From Mycobacterium asiaticum (GTDB taxonomy: Bacteria; Actinomycetota; Actinomycetes; Mycobacteriales; Mycobacteriaceae), in contig NZ_LZLQ01000092.1 in NCBI RefSeq assembly GCF_001673315.1, forward strand, positions 1 through 52,545: 52,545 nucleotides of DNA, given 5' to 3'. This document shows positions 52,002 through 52,545 of the stretch, one piece after another. A program made the translations under genes and the position numbers. The notes beneath the pieces are model-generated. The model worked only from the letters and a program-made list of their open reading frames with translations, searched no databases and had not been told where the DNA came from. The number at the start of each line of letters is the position of its first letter. The stretch's first letter is position 1.

Positions 52002-52545
52002 ATGACAGAGGTAGCGACACCCGCACCGGACGCCCTGGCCGGCCCGTCGATTCTGGCGGGCGATTTGTCGCAGGACGGTTTGACCGCATTTCCCGAGCCG
52101 ATAAAGCGCGTCCTGCTGGTGTGGGATGCGCCGAATCTCGATATGGGGTTGGGTTCGATTCTGGGCCGCCGGCCCACCGCGCTGGAACGTCCCCGTTTCG
52201 ACGCGCTGGGCAGGTGGCTGCTGGGCCGCACCGCCGACGTGAGCGCCGCGGCGCCGGAGGGGCCGGACCTGCGGGTCGAGCCCGAGGCCACCGTCTTCAC
52301 CAACATCGCACCCGGTAGCGCCGAGGTGGTACGGCCGTGGGTGGACGCGCTGCGCAACGTGGGATTCGCCGTCTTCGCCAAGCCCAAGATCGATGAGGAC
52401 AGCGACGTCGACCGCGACATGCTCGAACACATCGATCAGCGGTTCGCAGAGGGCTTGGCGGCTCTGGTGGTGGCCTCGGCCGACGGTCAGGCGTTCCGCC
52501 AACCGCTGGAGGAAGTCGCCCGGGCCGGGGTCCCGGTTCAAGTGC
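52002..52545 (+). CDS. NYN-domain (PIN-like) protein, N-terminal part (Rv0207c type)
   Basis: ATG 52002 follows the trmB stop with no gap, and GGAGG lies about 9 bases upstream. The 181 codons inside the window are open and run off the right edge. The sequence VLLVWDAPNLDMGLGSILG (residues 37-55) is the NYN domain start with acidic residues D42 and D47. KPKIDEDSDVDRDMLEHID and ALVVASADGQAF supply further conserved acidic positions. NYN proteins are metal-dependent RNases of the PIN-like fold; a role in RNA processing beside a tRNA modification gene is plausible but inferred. The position matches Rv0207c next to Rv0208c. Confidence 0.85.
   Translation, partial: MTEVATPAPDALAGPSILAGDLSQDGLTAFPEPIKRVLLVWDAPNLDMGLGSILGRRPTALERPRFDALGRWLLGRTADVSAAAPEGPDLRVEPEATVFTNIAPGSAEVVRPWVDALRNVGFAVFAKPKIDEDSDVDRDMLEHIDQRFAEGLAALVVASADGQAFRQPLEEVARAGVPVQV

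Overview
The window is high-GC DNA from a Mycobacterium, most likely a slow grower outside the M. tuberculosis complex. The evidence is PE, PPE-SVP, PPE-MPTR and PE_PGRS genes, TANNNT promoters with GTG/ATG-initiated genes, and a conserved block (41.2-52.5 kb) whose gene order matches, as I remember it, M. tuberculosis Rv0216-fadE3-fadD4-pckA-Rv0210-Rv0209-trmB-Rv0207c, here in reversed orientation. The species cannot be fixed from the sequence alone.

Left part (1-20.6 kb): a PE gene carrying MPTR-type repeats, frameshifted near 2250 and running off the left edge; a PucR-type regulator with a leaderless-looking promoter; a cobalamin riboswitch followed by metE; a DUF3556 membrane protein and a divergent flavin amine oxidase with a perfect KstR-type operator between them; then a run of minus-strand genes, PPE-MPTR > PE > mddA-like methyltransferase > PPE-SVP > PPE-SVP. 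A LuxR-type STAND regulator with a degenerate cyclase domain is divergent from that run.

Middle (20.7-41.2 kb): two PE_PGRS genes. The first is ordinary (756 aa). The second is an unbroken reading frame of about 5950 codons made of two blocks of higher-order repeats (about 0.98 kb x 8-9, then about 0.67 kb x 10-11), and it is the most striking object here. A paired TACGACC motif lies upstream of three of the PE/PPE genes and beside the LuxR-type regulator, suggesting a small regulon.

Right part (41.2-52.5 kb): conserved lipid and central metabolism. It holds a double-hotdog MaoC-like protein, acyl-CoA dehydrogenase (fadE3), a small CD225/dispanin membrane protein, an enoyl-CoA hydratase coupled to the acyl-CoA synthetase fadD4, GTP-dependent PEP carboxykinase (pckA), an overlapping pair of GTPase-like proteins with altered P-loops, tRNA m7G methyltransferase (trmB) and the start of a NYN-domain protein. 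No tRNA, rRNA, CRISPR array or insertion sequence was seen. All statements about homologues come from memory and motif reading; no database search was run.
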